From: JAAYZK01 sp964535025
Lineage (GTDB): Bacteria; Planctomycetota; Phycisphaerae; SM23-33; FEN-1343
Direction: 5' to 3'
Assembly (NCBI GenBank): GCA_964535025.1
Contig: CAZHRW010000169.1
Span: 1 to 61,073 of the forward strand
DNA: 61,073 nt
Positions 16,284-25,063 of the stretch are shown here, in pieces (positions within the stretch are counted from its first letter, which is position 1; each line of letters begins with the position of its first letter). The notes under the pieces are model-generated. The model saw only the letters and a list, made by a program, of their open reading frames with translations, had not been told where the DNA came from and did no database searches. Made by a program: the position numbers and the translations under genes.

Positions 16284-19073
16284 TTACAGCTGTCTTGCCA
16301 CTTCCACGGTCCGGTAGGCCTCCAAGAGGTCGCCGACCTTCACGTCGTCGTAGCCGGTGATCTTCATCCCGCACTCCATGCCGTTGCGCACCTCGCGGAC
16401 GTCGTCCTTGTGCCGCTTGAGCGACTCGAGCGTCCGCTCGTCCTCGATGACGATCCCGCCGCGGGTGACGCGGACCTTGGCGTTGCGGGGGATCGTCCCG
16501 TCGGTAACATAGCAACCGGCGACGGTGCCCACGCGAGAGACCTTGAACACGTCGCGGACCTCGGCGTGGCCGAGGACCTCCTCGGTGAACTCCGGGGCCA
16601 GCAGGCCCGTCATGGCCTGCGTGACCGCGTCGATCAGTTCGTAGATCACGCGGTACAGGCGGATCTCCACGCCCAGCCGCTCGGCCTCCTCCCGGGCCGT
16701 CGCGTCGGCGACGACGTGGAAGCCCAGGATGATCGCCCCGGACGCCTCGGCCAGCAGCACGTCGCTGCCGGAGATGCCGCCGACGGCGGCGTGAAGGATC
16801 TTCACCCGCACCTCGTCGGTCGACAGCTTGTTGAGGCTGTCGACAAGCACCTCGACCGAGCCCTGGACGTCGGCCTTGACGATCAGGGGCAGTTCGGTCA
16901 CCTCGCCGGCGGAGATCTGCTCGAAGAGGTTGTCCAGGGTAACCTGCTGCTTGGTGGCGAGCTTCTCCTCGCGCTGCTCCTGGCGGACCTGCTCGGCCAT
17001 TTCCTTGGCCCGCGAGAGGTCGTCGACGACGTAGACCTTGTCGCCGGCGACGGGCACGGCGTCGAGGCCGGCCACTTCGACCGGTGTGGCCGGGCCGGCC
17101 TGCTCGATCTCCTGCCCGCGATCGTTGAGGATCTGGCGGACCCGCCCGCTGCCCGGGCCGGCCAGCAGCACGTCACCGACGTGCAGCGTCCCGTCCTGCA
17201 CCAGCACCCGCGCCACGACGCCGCGACCGGGGTCCATCTCCGCTTCGATCACCGTGCCCCGCGCCGGGGCGGTCGGGTCGGCGGTCAGTTCGAGCAATTC
17301 GGCCTCCAGCGACAGCAGCTCGACGAGGTCCTCGACGCCCTCGCCGGTTTCGGCGCTGGTCTGGATGACCTCGGTCTGTCCGCCCCACTCGCGGGGCTGG
17401 AGGTCCCGCTCGGCCAACTGGCCCATCACGCGGTTGACGTTCGCGTTGGGCAGATCAATCTTGTTGAGCGCCACGACGATCGGCACGCCGGCGGCCTTGG
17501 CGTGGTTGATCGCCTCGACCGTCTGGGGCATGACCCCGTCGTCGGCGGCCACGACCAGCACCACCACGTCGGTCATGGTGGCCCCACGGGCGCGCATCTG
17601 GGTGAACGCCTCGTGGCCCGGGGTGTCCAGGAAGGTCACCGTCCGCTCGCCGTTGTCGTACCGGTACGATCCGATGTGCTGGGTGATCCCGCCGCTCTCG
17701 GTATCGACGACGGCGGCCTGCCGGATCCGGTCGAGCAAGCTGGTCTTGCCGTGATCGACGTGGCCGAGGAACGTCACCACCGGCGGCCGCGGCTCCACCT
17801 TGCCGCGCTCGCGCCGGCTGAGTTGCTCGTCGATCTCTTCCAAGTAGCTCTTCTTCCGCTTGACCGTCAGTTCGATGCCATATTCGGAGGCCAACAGTTC
17901 GGCGGCCTCCGAGGTGATCGTCTGGTTGACCGTCGCCAACTGGCCCTGGGCCATCATCTGCTTGATCAACTCGGCGCTCTTGATGCCCATGGCGGCCGAG
18001 AGGTCCTTGATGGTGATCGGCTCGTCGATCTCCACCGGTCCAGTACGGCGCGCCGTCGGCTCGCCGGCCCGTCGGGTGCTGGCGCGGTGGCGTCGCAGCC
18101 CGCCGCCGGCGGCGGCCGCAAGGCGTTCGCGGCGCTCGGTCAGGTCGCGATCGCGCCATTCCTGCAGACGCTCAGACGTCTCGACGGCCCCGCCCCGGCG
18201 GCGCGGACTGTTGCGCCGGCGCGGGCGATGGCCGCGCTCCTCCTCGGCGTGACGGCCTCGTCCGCCCCGCCGGCCGCCGGTCTCGACCGCGTCGGCCGGC
18301 TCGTCGCCGGCCACCTCCGCCGCCGGACGCGGGCGACGGCGCGGCGCCGGAACGTGGTCCGGCCGTTCCACGCGAACGACCTTGGGGCCCTGCAGTTGGG
18401 CCGGCTTGGGCACCACCTGCGGCCCGGCCGGTCCCACCGGCTCGGGCGGCTCGGGCTCGGGCGGAGCCTCCGGCTGGGGCACCTCGGCCGCCACCTCCTG
18501 CGGCGCTTCGGCCGCGGCGGGCGGCGCCTCGGGCGGCGCGGCGGGCGCGGGTGCCTCGGCCGGTTCGGCGGCCTCGACGGCCTGCTCGGCGGCCTCGCCG
18601 ACGACCGGCTCGGACGGTTCGGTGATCGGTTCGACGTGCTGGTCGGCGGCCGCTTCGGCCGCCACGACCTGCTCGGCCGTCGCGGCTTCTTCCGCTTCGG
18701 CCGCGGGCGCTTCGCCCGTCGCGACCGGCTCGGCCTCGCCAACCACCTCGGCTTCGGTCGGAGCTTGGGCTTCGGTCGCTACCTCGGCTTCCGCGGCTTC
18801 CGCGGCCTCCGCGGCCTCTTCCTGACGGCGACGACGGCGCTGCGCCGCCGCTTCCCGGTGGGCCTCTTCCAGGTCCACTGCCGCGGCGACCTCGACGGCC
18901 GAATGCAACCCGGCTTCGGTGTCGCTGAACCATTCACGAATCGTCGCTTCAAGGCCCGCCGAGAGAGCGGCCATGTGATTCTTGAGGTCCAGACCCTCGG
19001 CGCGGCACTTCTCCAGTACCTGTTTGCTGGTGACGTCAAGCTCTTTTGCGAGTTGAAAAACGCGCTTCGCCAA
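16284..19073 (-). CDS. infB: translation initiation factor IF-2
   Basis: GTPase that places initiator tRNA on the 30S subunit. The 929-aa product opens with the IF2_N domain (MAKRVFQLAKELDVTSKQVLEKC). A long low-complexity Glu/Ala/Pro-rich linker follows (about 55-240), then an Arg-rich patch, a second IF2_N-like helix (ITIKDLSAAMGIKSAELIKQMM near 350), and the G domain with GHVDHGKTS (G1), DTPGHEAF (G3) and ALNKIDL (G4). The conserved C-terminal domains end in DVKVGDLLEAYRTVEVARQL. It starts 37 bp after nusA. The very acidic/alanine linker is typical for high-GC genomes. Confidence 0.97.
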   Translation of the reverse strand: MAKRVFQLAKELDVTSKQVLEKCRAEGLDLKNHMAALSAGLEATIREWFSDTEAGLHSAVEVAAAVDLEEAHREAAAQRRRRRQEEAAEAAEAAEAEVATEAQAPTEAEVVGEAEPVATGEAPAAEAEEAATAEQVVAAEAAADQHVEPITEPSEPVVGEAAEQAVEAAEPAEAPAPAAPPEAPPAAAEAPQEVAAEVPQPEAPPEPEPPEPVGPAGPQVVPKPAQLQGPKVVRVERPDHVPAPRRRPRPAAEVAGDEPADAVETGGRRGGRGRHAEEERGHRPRRRNSPRRRGGAVETSERLQEWRDRDLTERRERLAAAAGGGLRRHRASTRRAGEPTARRTGPVEIDEPITIKDLSAAMGIKSAELIKQMMAQGQLATVNQTITSEAAELLASEYGIELTVKRKKSYLEEIDEQLSRRERGKVEPRPPVVTFLGHVDHGKTSLLDRIRQAAVVDTESGGITQHIGSYRYDNGERTVTFLDTPGHEAFTQMRARGATMTDVVVLVVAADDGVMPQTVEAINHAKAAGVPIVVALNKIDLPNANVNRVMGQLAERDLQPREWGGQTEVIQTSAETGEGVEDLVELLSLEAELLELTADPTAPARGTVIEAEMDPGRGVVARVLVQDGTLHVGDVLLAGPGSGRVRQILNDRGQEIEQAGPATPVEVAGLDAVPVAGDKVYVVDDLSRAKEMAEQVRQEQREEKLATKQQVTLDNLFEQISAGEVTELPLIVKADVQGSVEVLVDSLNKLSTDEVRVKILHAAVGGISGSDVLLAEASGAIILGFHVVADATAREEAERLGVEIRLYRVIYELIDAVTQAMTGLLAPEFTEEVLGHAEVRDVFKVSRVGTVAGCYVTDGTIPRNAKVRVTRGGIVIEDERTLESLKRHKDDVREVRNGMECGMKITGYDDVKVGDLLEAYRTVEVARQL

Positions 19074-19110
19074 GACCTTCTCCTGCTGATGTCCGCCTGT
19101 CCCAACCGGG

Positions 19111-20493
19111 TCAGGCCTGCGGCTCAGCCGACGAGGTCTCGCCGGCGTCGCCGGTTACATCCGTACGCTCTGCGTCCTGCTGTTCGCCCGTCGCGCCGTC
19201 GTCGCCGCCCAGGGTTTTCGTCGCGGCGTCTTCGCCGCCCACGGCCGCCGCGGCGGCGACGTCTTCCTCGCCCGTCGCCGCGGGCGCCGGCTCGCCCGGC
19301 GTCTCGTCGGCCTCGGCGGCGGTTTCCGCGGTGCTCTTCTTGGGCGCCTCGGCCGCCCGGCGGGCCTCTTCGCGGCAGTGCTCGACGACGGCTTCGGCCA
19401 CCGCCTCATCGATTTCGAGTTCCTCTACCAGCGATTCGGCGCCGACCTCGTCCACGTCGGCCACGGAAACCATCCCCATCGCGACGATCCGGTCCAGCAG
19501 CGTCGCGTCGGCGCCCTCGACGTCGCGGACGGCGCGCTCGAGGGCGTCCAGCCCCGCATTGAACTCCGCGGGGGTCAGGATGTCGATGTCCCACCCGGTC
19601 AGCCGCGCCGCCAGGCGGACGTTCTGGCCGCGCTTGCCGATCGCCAGGGAAAGCTGGTCCTCGTTGACCACCACGGTCGCCCGCCCCAACTCGAAGCACA
19701 GGGCGATGTCGGCCACCTCGGCCGGCTTGAGGGCGTAGCCGATGAGCACCTGGCTGGACTCGTGCCAGCGGACGATATCAATCTTCTCGCCGGCGACCTC
19801 ATCGACGATGTTCTTGATACGGCTGCCCCGTACGCCCACGCAGGCGCCGACGGGGTCGACCTTCGGGTCGAGGCTGTGGACCGCCACCTTCGTGCGGTAA
19901 CCCGCCTCGCGGGCCAGGGCCTTGATCTCGATGATCTTCTCGGCCACCTCGGGCACCTCCAGCTCGAACAGCCGCCGGATGAAGTCCGGGTGCGTCCGCG
20001 TCAGGATAATTCGTACCTGCGCGCCCTGCTCGCGAACATCCAGGACCATCGCCCGGATCCGCTCGTCGGGCAGGTGGGTCTCGCCGGGGATCTGCTCACT
20101 CTTGGGGATGATCGCCTCGGCCCGCCCGAGGTCGACGGTCATGCCCCCGCCTTCCCAGCGAATGGTACGCCCGGTGACGATCTGCCCGCGGCGCTCGAGA
20201 TACTCCTCCTGGATGCTGCCCCGCTCGGCCTCGCGGAACTTCTGAATCATCACCTGCTTGGCCGTCTGGGCCGCGATGCGGCTGAGCTGGCTCATGCTGA
20301 GGGCCTGGCCGGCCACGGTGGCGTGAATCTCGCCGCTGGTGCGGTCGATGGTCACGACCGCGTCCTCGTCCTGGCCGTACGCCTTGCGCACCGCCGAGAG
20401 CATCGCGGCTTCGAGGTCTTCCAACACCACCTCGCGATCGATATTGCGATCGCGGGCGATGCCGTCGATGATGCGAAGTAGATCTTGATTCAT
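19111..20493 (-). CDS. nusA: transcription termination/antitermination factor NusA
   Basis: A 460-aa product from the ATG at 20493, with AGGTGG upstream. Order of domains: NusA N-terminal domain (MNQDLLRIIDGIARDRNIDREVVLEDLEAAMLSAVRKAYG), S1 region (near 115-200), KH1/KH2 with VDPVGACVGVRGSRIKNIVDEVAGEKIDIV and LAIGKRGQNVRLAARLTGWDIDI, then an acidic helix-hairpin region. A 75-residue Ala/Glu/Thr-rich tail completes it. NusA controls pausing, termination and antitermination. It heads the nusA-infB-DUF503-rbfA unit. The usual upstream neighbour rimP is absent at this locus, and instead an RNA-like transcription unit ending in a terminator lies 130 bp upstream. Confidence 0.97.
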   Translation of the reverse strand: MNQDLLRIIDGIARDRNIDREVVLEDLEAAMLSAVRKAYGQDEDAVVTIDRTSGEIHATVAGQALSMSQLSRIAAQTAKQVMIQKFREAERGSIQEEYLERRGQIVTGRTIRWEGGGMTVDLGRAEAIIPKSEQIPGETHLPDERIRAMVLDVREQGAQVRIILTRTHPDFIRRLFELEVPEVAEKIIEIKALAREAGYRTKVAVHSLDPKVDPVGACVGVRGSRIKNIVDEVAGEKIDIVRWHESSQVLIGYALKPAEVADIALCFELGRATVVVNEDQLSLAIGKRGQNVRLAARLTGWDIDILTPAEFNAGLDALERAVRDVEGADATLLDRIVAMGMVSVADVDEVGAESLVEELEIDEAVAEAVVEHCREEARRAAEAPKKSTAETAAEADETPGEPAPAATGEEDVAAAAAVGGEDAATKTLGGDDGATGEQQDAERTDVTGDAGETSSAEPQA

Positions 20494-20621
20494 GCTGCCA
20501 CCTGCATTCTCTGCGGCGCCACTCGACGGCCTGATCTCACCAGGAAACTGCCTCACCGCCAAGCCGTCCGCAGGCAACGCCTCGAGCCGCCGGCTGGTGA
20601 AGCACGCTCCTCGTTCAAAAC

Positions 20622-20650
20622 ACAAAAAAAAGTGGGTCAGCGGCCCACTT
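20622..20650 (-). terminator. intrinsic terminator upstream of nusA
   Basis: On the minus strand a perfect 7-bp stem AAGTGGG/CCCACTT (20644-20650 with 20630-20636) and 7-nt loop is followed directly by a run of at least eight T residues. It is oriented towards nusA and lies about 130 nt before the nusA start codon. It would end transcription from the promoter at 20945-20972 unless read through. Confidence 0.85.
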
Positions 20651-20938
20651 TCCAAACCAGGAACTCGAATTGGCTCACCTTTACGTCATAAGCGGTCGCC
20701 ACCGCCTCGGGGCCAACACGTCGGACCCGCCCGGCGCGCGATCTTCGCCGCCGTCGCGAGCCCCGGACCAGTCGAAATGGCATAGTGCCGTCGCACTGGT
20801 CTTACGCTCTGTCGAGATGGAGGTTCACTCCAGCTCTCCTGGTTCGAACAAGTGTCCATACAACAAGACCCGACCGCTCCACCCTCGTCGGGCGAACGCC
20901 GGCGAGCCTCACATCCACGCCCCCCGCAGGGGACCGAG
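20622..20938 (-). ncRNA. putative structured RNA or nusA-operon leader
   Basis: The interval between a consensus promoter and a strong terminator is about 315 nt and rich in self-complementary segments: CCAG/CTGG and GGAG/CTCC hairpins in the middle, then a 7-bp GACCAGT/ACTGGTC stem enclosing GGCA/TGCC. No tmRNA, RNase P (no GAGGAAAGTCC core), SRP or known riboswitch signature was recognised. A 57-codon frame starting ATGGACACTTGT exists but lacks a ribosome-binding site. It may be an independent small RNA or an attenuated leader of nusA-infB, and the two cannot be separated from sequence. Confidence 0.55.
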
Positions 20939-20944
20939 AAACTG

Positions 20945-20972
20945 ATTATAAGGACGCACCAGGCCGTGTCAA
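20945..20972 (-). promoter_or_regulatory. consensus sigma-70 promoter (TTGACA-16-TATAAT)
   Basis: The minus strand carries exact TTGACA (20967-20972) and exact TATAAT (20945-20950) separated by 16 nt. It is the best promoter match noticed in the window. The start site is predicted near 20938. It drives the RNA-like unit towards nusA. Confidence 0.85.
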
Positions 20973-21215
20973 ACCAAAATCCCGCCTGCCCCTGTCGAGA
21001 TTTCCAGTAAAATAATAACCGTAAGCTCCGCCACATCAAGGCGATACAAAAACGATCCCCGCGGGACCCTCGACAAACCCCCGCTGGGCCGTACCGTATC
21101 GGCGCCGATAAGAAAGCCGGAAGGCAAGCCGGACTCATGGACAGGTATGGACACGATGCACCGGCGGCGGCCCACCGGTCCACGCGGCCGTCGAGCCCAT
21201 TCCCGCGGCCGCCAC

Positions 21216-21244
21216 TTGAACCGGCCCCCAGCCGGCGGTATGGT
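21216..21244 (+). promoter_or_regulatory. putative promoter of lysM-recG
   Basis: TTGAAC (21216-21221), 17-nt spacer, TATGGT (21239-21244). The predicted start lies about 38 nt upstream of the LysM lipoprotein ATG. Confidence 0.55.
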
Positions 21245-21288
21245 GGAGGCGCGAGAATCGTACCGCGGCCCCCTGTCAGGACAAACCG

Positions 21289-21708
21289 ATGAAACGCATG
21301 ACCCTTACGTCGCTGATGCTGCCGCTGGCCCTCGTCGTCGGCTGCGCCCAACCGGTCAACGAGACGCTCGAGTTGCCCGAGGAGCAGATGACCGCCGCCG
21401 AGACGACGACGGCCGACGACTCGCCGAGATTCACCTACGAGACAGCCGACGAGCTGCCGCCGCCGACGCTGCCGCCCGCCCCGAAGGCGCCCGCCCAGGC
21501 GGTGGCCCCCGCGGCGGCGCCGCCCCCGCCGTCGGAAACACCCGCGCAGCGCACCTACGTGGTGCAGGACGGCGACACGCTCTGGCAGATCTCCCGCCGG
21601 TACTACGGCCGCGCCAGCCACGAAAACGTCCGCCGAATCCTCCAGGCCAACCCGGAACTCGAACCGACGCGGATGCGGATCGGCCAGGAGATCGTCATCC
21701 CCGAGTGA
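21289..21708 (+). CDS. LysM-domain lipoprotein
   Basis: A 139-aa protein with a lipoprotein signal (LTSLMLPLALVVGC, predicted acylated Cys about 18) and a Pro/Ala-rich linker (about 60-85). A single C-terminal LysM domain follows: TYVVQDGDTLWQISRRYYG...VRRILQANPELEPTRMRIGQEIVIP. LysM binds N-acetylglucosamine-containing glycans such as peptidoglycan, so the protein probably tethers membrane and wall. It lies 11 bp before recG on the same strand, probably co-transcribed by position only. Confidence 0.9.
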   Translation: MKRMTLTSLMLPLALVVGCAQPVNETLELPEEQMTAAETTTADDSPRFTYETADELPPPTLPPAPKAPAQAVAPAAAPPPPSETPAQRTYVVQDGDTLWQISRRYYGRASHENVRRILQANPELEPTRMRIGQEIVIPE

Positions 21709-21719
21709 CGATTGCCGCC

Positions 21720-23798
21720 ATGGCCCACGGACTGCAACTGGAGACGCCGGCGCAGTACGTCAAGGGCGTCGGGCCGGTGCGGGCCGAGCAGTTCGCCCGC
21801 CTGGGCGTGGCGACCGCGGAGGATCTCCTCCATTACTTCCCGCGGCGGTTCGACCTGCGCCGGCAGGTCCAACCGATCAACGCGCTGGCCGCCGACCAGA
21901 GCGTCGCGACGCTGGCCGGCGAGGTGATCGAAACCCAGTACGTCGGGCGGGGCAAGCGGCCCTACTTCGCCTGCTCGATCGACGACGGCACCGGCTGGGT
22001 GACGGTCAAGTGGTTCCACGGGGGTTACCTCCGCAAGCGGATCACGCGGGGCGTCACGCTGGTCGTCAGCGGGAAGGTCAGCGTCTATCGCGAGTGCTTT
22101 CAACTGATCAACCCTGCCGTCCAGATCCTCACCGACGTCGAGGGCGTCGACCTGAGCACCGACGAGTTGCTGCCGGTCTACCCCGCCGGCGGAGGGCTGC
22201 CCAGCGGGGTGATCGCCTCGGTCATCAAGCGGGCCCTGCCGGCATTGCTGCCGCTGGTGCGGGAGTGGTTCGACCGCGACCACCTCAGTCGGCGGGGCCT
22301 GATGGACCGCCGGACGGCCATCGCGGCGATGCACCGGCCCGACGACACCGAACACTGGGGCCAGGGCCGACGGCGGATGGCCTACGACGAGTGCATGCTC
22401 ATGCAGCTCGCCCTGGCCCTGGTGCGGATGCGCTCGGTCAGCCGTCCGGCCCACGAGATGCCCGTCAACGACGCGATCGACCGGCGGATCCGGGCGCGGT
22501 TTCCCTTCGCGCTGACCGACGCCCAGGACCGCGCCGTCGTCGAAATCGCCGCCGACCTGGCCCGCCCGCGGCCGATGAATCGCCTGCTGCAGGGCGACGT
22601 CGGCAGCGGCAAGACCGTCGTGGCCCTTTACGCGGCCCTGACGGCCATCGCCCACCGCAAGCAGGTGGCGCTGATGGCCCCCACCGAGATCCTCGCGGCC
22701 CAGCACCACCGCAAGATCGCCGCCTACCTCGCCGGCTCGCGGGTCCGCGTAGCCCTGCTGACCGGCCACCAGACACCCCGCAAACGCCGGATCCTCCTGG
22801 CCCAACTGGCCGCCGGCGAGATCGACCTGGTGGTCGGCACCCACGCCCTGCTCGGCGAGCAGGTGGCCTTCAAGCAGCTTGGCCTGGTCGTCGTCGACGA
22901 ACAGCACAAGTTCGGCGTCGACCAGCGCAGCGGCATTCGCGGCAAGGGGTTCGCGCCCCACTACCTCGTGATGACCGCCACGCCCATCCCCCGAACGCTG
23001 GCGATGACCGTCTACGGCGACCTGGACGTGTCGGTCATCGACGAAATGCCCCCCGGTCGGGGCAGGATCGAGACCCGCCTGGCACGTCCCGCCGACCGCA
23101 AGAAGGTGCTCACCTTCGTCCGCGAACGCCTCGCCACCGGCCAACAGGCCTACTTCATCTACCCGGTCGTCAACCCGTCGGCGACCAGCGAGCTGACCGC
23201 CGCCGTCCAGGCTCACCAGGACCTGCGGGAAGATGGGCTGAGCGGCTTCGAGGTCGAACTGATCCACGGGCAGATGCCCGCCGCCGACAAGCAGCACATC
23301 ATGGAGCGGTTCGCCGCCGGCGACATCCACGCCCTGGTCGCTTCCGTGGTCGTCGAGGTCGGCATCGACGTGGCCAACGCCAACGTCATGGTCGTCGAGC
23401 ACGCCGAGCGCTTCGGCCTGGCCCAACTGCACCAGCTCCGCGGCCGCATCGGCCGCGGCAGCGCCGACGCCCACTGCATCCTGATGGGCAATCCGCGAAA
23501 CCCGGTCGCCGAGCAGCGTCTAAAAGTCCTCTGCGAGACCACCGATGGCTTCCGGATCGCCGAGGAGGACCTCCGCCTGCGCGGGCCGGGCGAGCTGTTC
23601 GGCACCCGCCAGCACGGCCTGCCGGAGCTGAAAGTTGCCGACCTCATCGAAGATTTCGACCTCCTCCGCCTTGCTCGGCGCGACGCCTTCGCCATCATCG
23701 CCGAAGACCCCTCGCTCGCCGCCCCCCATCATCAGGCGCTGCGCGAGGCCGTCATCCGCAGCTACGGCGGGCGGTTGGGGTTGGCGTTCGGAGGCTGA
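21720..23798 (+). CDS. recG: ATP-dependent DNA helicase RecG
   Basis: Branch-migrating helicase that remodels stalled forks and Holliday junctions. The 692-aa product has the N-terminal wedge/OB domain (YVKGVGPVRAEQFARLGVATAEDLLHYFPRRF...). Walker A is GDVGSGKTVVAL (near 295), followed by APTEILAAQHH, the DEQH box in VVDEQHKFGVDQR and TATPIPRTLAMTVYGDLDVSVIDEMPPGR. The C-terminal helicase lobe ends QLRGRIGRG and the TRG-like region RGPGELFGTRQHGLPEL. The ATG at 21720 gives MAHGLQLETPAQYVKGVG. An in-frame extension upstream runs through the LysM gene and is rejected. Confidence 0.97.
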   Translation: MAHGLQLETPAQYVKGVGPVRAEQFARLGVATAEDLLHYFPRRFDLRRQVQPINALAADQSVATLAGEVIETQYVGRGKRPYFACSIDDGTGWVTVKWFHGGYLRKRITRGVTLVVSGKVSVYRECFQLINPAVQILTDVEGVDLSTDELLPVYPAGGGLPSGVIASVIKRALPALLPLVREWFDRDHLSRRGLMDRRTAIAAMHRPDDTEHWGQGRRRMAYDECMLMQLALALVRMRSVSRPAHEMPVNDAIDRRIRARFPFALTDAQDRAVVEIAADLARPRPMNRLLQGDVGSGKTVVALYAALTAIAHRKQVALMAPTEILAAQHHRKIAAYLAGSRVRVALLTGHQTPRKRRILLAQLAAGEIDLVVGTHALLGEQVAFKQLGLVVVDEQHKFGVDQRSGIRGKGFAPHYLVMTATPIPRTLAMTVYGDLDVSVIDEMPPGRGRIETRLARPADRKKVLTFVRERLATGQQAYFIYPVVNPSATSELTAAVQAHQDLREDGLSGFEVELIHGQMPAADKQHIMERFAAGDIHALVASVVVEVGIDVANANVMVVEHAERFGLAQLHQLRGRIGRGSADAHCILMGNPRNPVAEQRLKVLCETTDGFRIAEEDLRLRGPGELFGTRQHGLPELKVADLIEDFDLLRLARRDAFAIIAEDPSLAAPHHQALREAVIRSYGGRLGLAFGG

Positions 23799-23930
23799 AT
23801 CCGCGATTTGGCTGGCATCGGCGGCGGCGGTCCTGTAGCATACGCAGGTGGAATGCTCGGGCGCTAACCCTTATGCTTGCAATAGGTTGAGTGCAGGCAG
23901 CCGGAAGCGCCGCTCAGACCCCCCGACGCC

Positions 23931-25049
23931 ATGGAGACACGACGCTACAAGCTTACCGATCCGCAGGCGATCGTCCAGGCGGCCGCGGAGGGCGTTAAGG
24001 TGCTGCAGGCCGGAGGCTTGCTGGCCTTCCCCACCGAGACCGTCTACGGCGTGGGCGCCTGCGCGACCATCGGCGAGGCGATCGAACGTCTGCGGGCGCT
24101 GAAGGACCGACCCGAGCGGCCGTTCACGGTGCACATTGGACGGCTCGAGCAGGTCCGGGCCTTCGTAACTCAACCATCCGCCCAGGCCCAACGCGTGATG
24201 AGAAAGGCCTGGCCGGGCCCCCTGACGGTCGTGCTGCCTACCGGCGGGTCGCTGGCGACGGCGGCGTGGAACCCGTCACCGGCTGACCGACTCTGTTTCG
24301 ACGACACGATCGGCCTGCGCCTGCCGGATGACCCGGTGACGCGGCAGATCCTCGGCGGGATCGAGGCGCCGGTGGTCGCCGCGTCGGCGAACCTCGCCGG
24401 CGGCGAGCCGCCGACGACAGCCCGGGGGGTCCTCGAGGCCCTCGACGGCCGAATCGAGATGATCATCGACGCCGGCCCCTGCCCCGTCGGCCGTCCCAGC
24501 ACGATTGCCCGCTTCGACGCCGACGGGACCTTCGAGGTCCTCCGCGCCGGAGCGATCAGCACGCGAAAGCTGGAGCTGATGACTGAGCGGCAGATCCTGT
24601 TCGTCTGCACCGGCAACACCTGCCGGTCACCCATGGCCGAGGCCGTGACCAAGGCGATGCTGGCCGACCGGCTGGGCTACCCGATCGGCGAGCTGCCCGC
24701 GCGGGGCTGGCACGTCCTGTCGGTCGGCACCCTGGGGATGGTCGGTGCGCCGGCCACCGAGGGTGCGGTCGTCGCGGCCTGCGAGCGCGGCGCCGACCTG
24801 GCCGCCCACCGAAGCCGCCCGGCCACCGAAGAGGTGATCCGCGCCAGCGACCTGATATTGTGCATGACAGAAGCCCACCGACAGCAGATAATCCAGATCG
24901 CCCCGACGGCGGCCGATCGCGTCGAGCGGCTGGACCCCCAGCGAGACATCGCCGACCCCATCGGCGGGTCCGTCGCGGTCTACCGCCACACGATCGACCA
25001 GATCGCCCACGCCGTCGAGATGCGTCTGAACAGCTTTTGGGACCTGTAG
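23931..25049 (+). CDS. fusion: threonylcarbamoyl-AMP synthase (Sua5/YrdC) + YwlE-like phosphatase
   Basis: A 372-aa two-domain protein. Residues 1 to about 210 are a YrdC/Sua5 domain (GGLLAFPTETVYGVGACAT; LKDRPERPFTVHIG; PVVAASANLAGGEPPTTA), which makes threonylcarbamoyl-AMP for t6A37 of tRNA. Residues from about 217 are a low-molecular-weight phosphatase with P-loop FVCTGNTCRSPMAEA and acid loop DIADPIGGSVAVYR. The Thr after GN in CTGNTCRS is the residue that, in B. subtilis YwlE, marks arginine phosphatases rather than tyrosine phosphatases. B. subtilis has separate ywlC, ywlE and ywlF (rpiB) genes close together; here the first two are fused and rpiB follows 14 bp later. An ATG at the domain junction (24579) could give a free phosphatase. 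Confidence 0.92.
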   Translation: METRRYKLTDPQAIVQAAAEGVKVLQAGGLLAFPTETVYGVGACATIGEAIERLRALKDRPERPFTVHIGRLEQVRAFVTQPSAQAQRVMRKAWPGPLTVVLPTGGSLATAAWNPSPADRLCFDDTIGLRLPDDPVTRQILGGIEAPVVAASANLAGGEPPTTARGVLEALDGRIEMIIDAGPCPVGRPSTIARFDADGTFEVLRAGAISTRKLELMTERQILFVCTGNTCRSPMAEAVTKAMLADRLGYPIGELPARGWHVLSVGTLGMVGAPATEGAVVAACERGADLAAHRSRPATEEVIRASDLILCMTEAHRQQIIQIAPTAADRVERLDPQRDIADPIGGSVAVYRHTIDQIAHAVEMRLNSFWDL

Positions 25050-25063
25050 CGAAAGACACGACC

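Noticed and set aside
20760..20870. 57-codon frame inside the RNA unit (ATGGACACTTGT...)
   Set aside because: No Shine-Dalgarno and no recognisable protein; hairpins dominate the interval. Kept as an alternative in the ncRNA entry only.
20622..20938. Identification of the RNA unit as RNase P, tmRNA or SRP RNA
   Set aside because: The GAGGAAAGTCC core of RNase P, the tRNA-like ends of tmRNA and the SRP core are not present.
20686..21621. 311-codon minus frame across the lysM 5' region and the RNA unit
   Set aside because: Composition is arginine/glycine shadow-like, it crosses the consensus promoter and overlaps the LysM gene in antisense.
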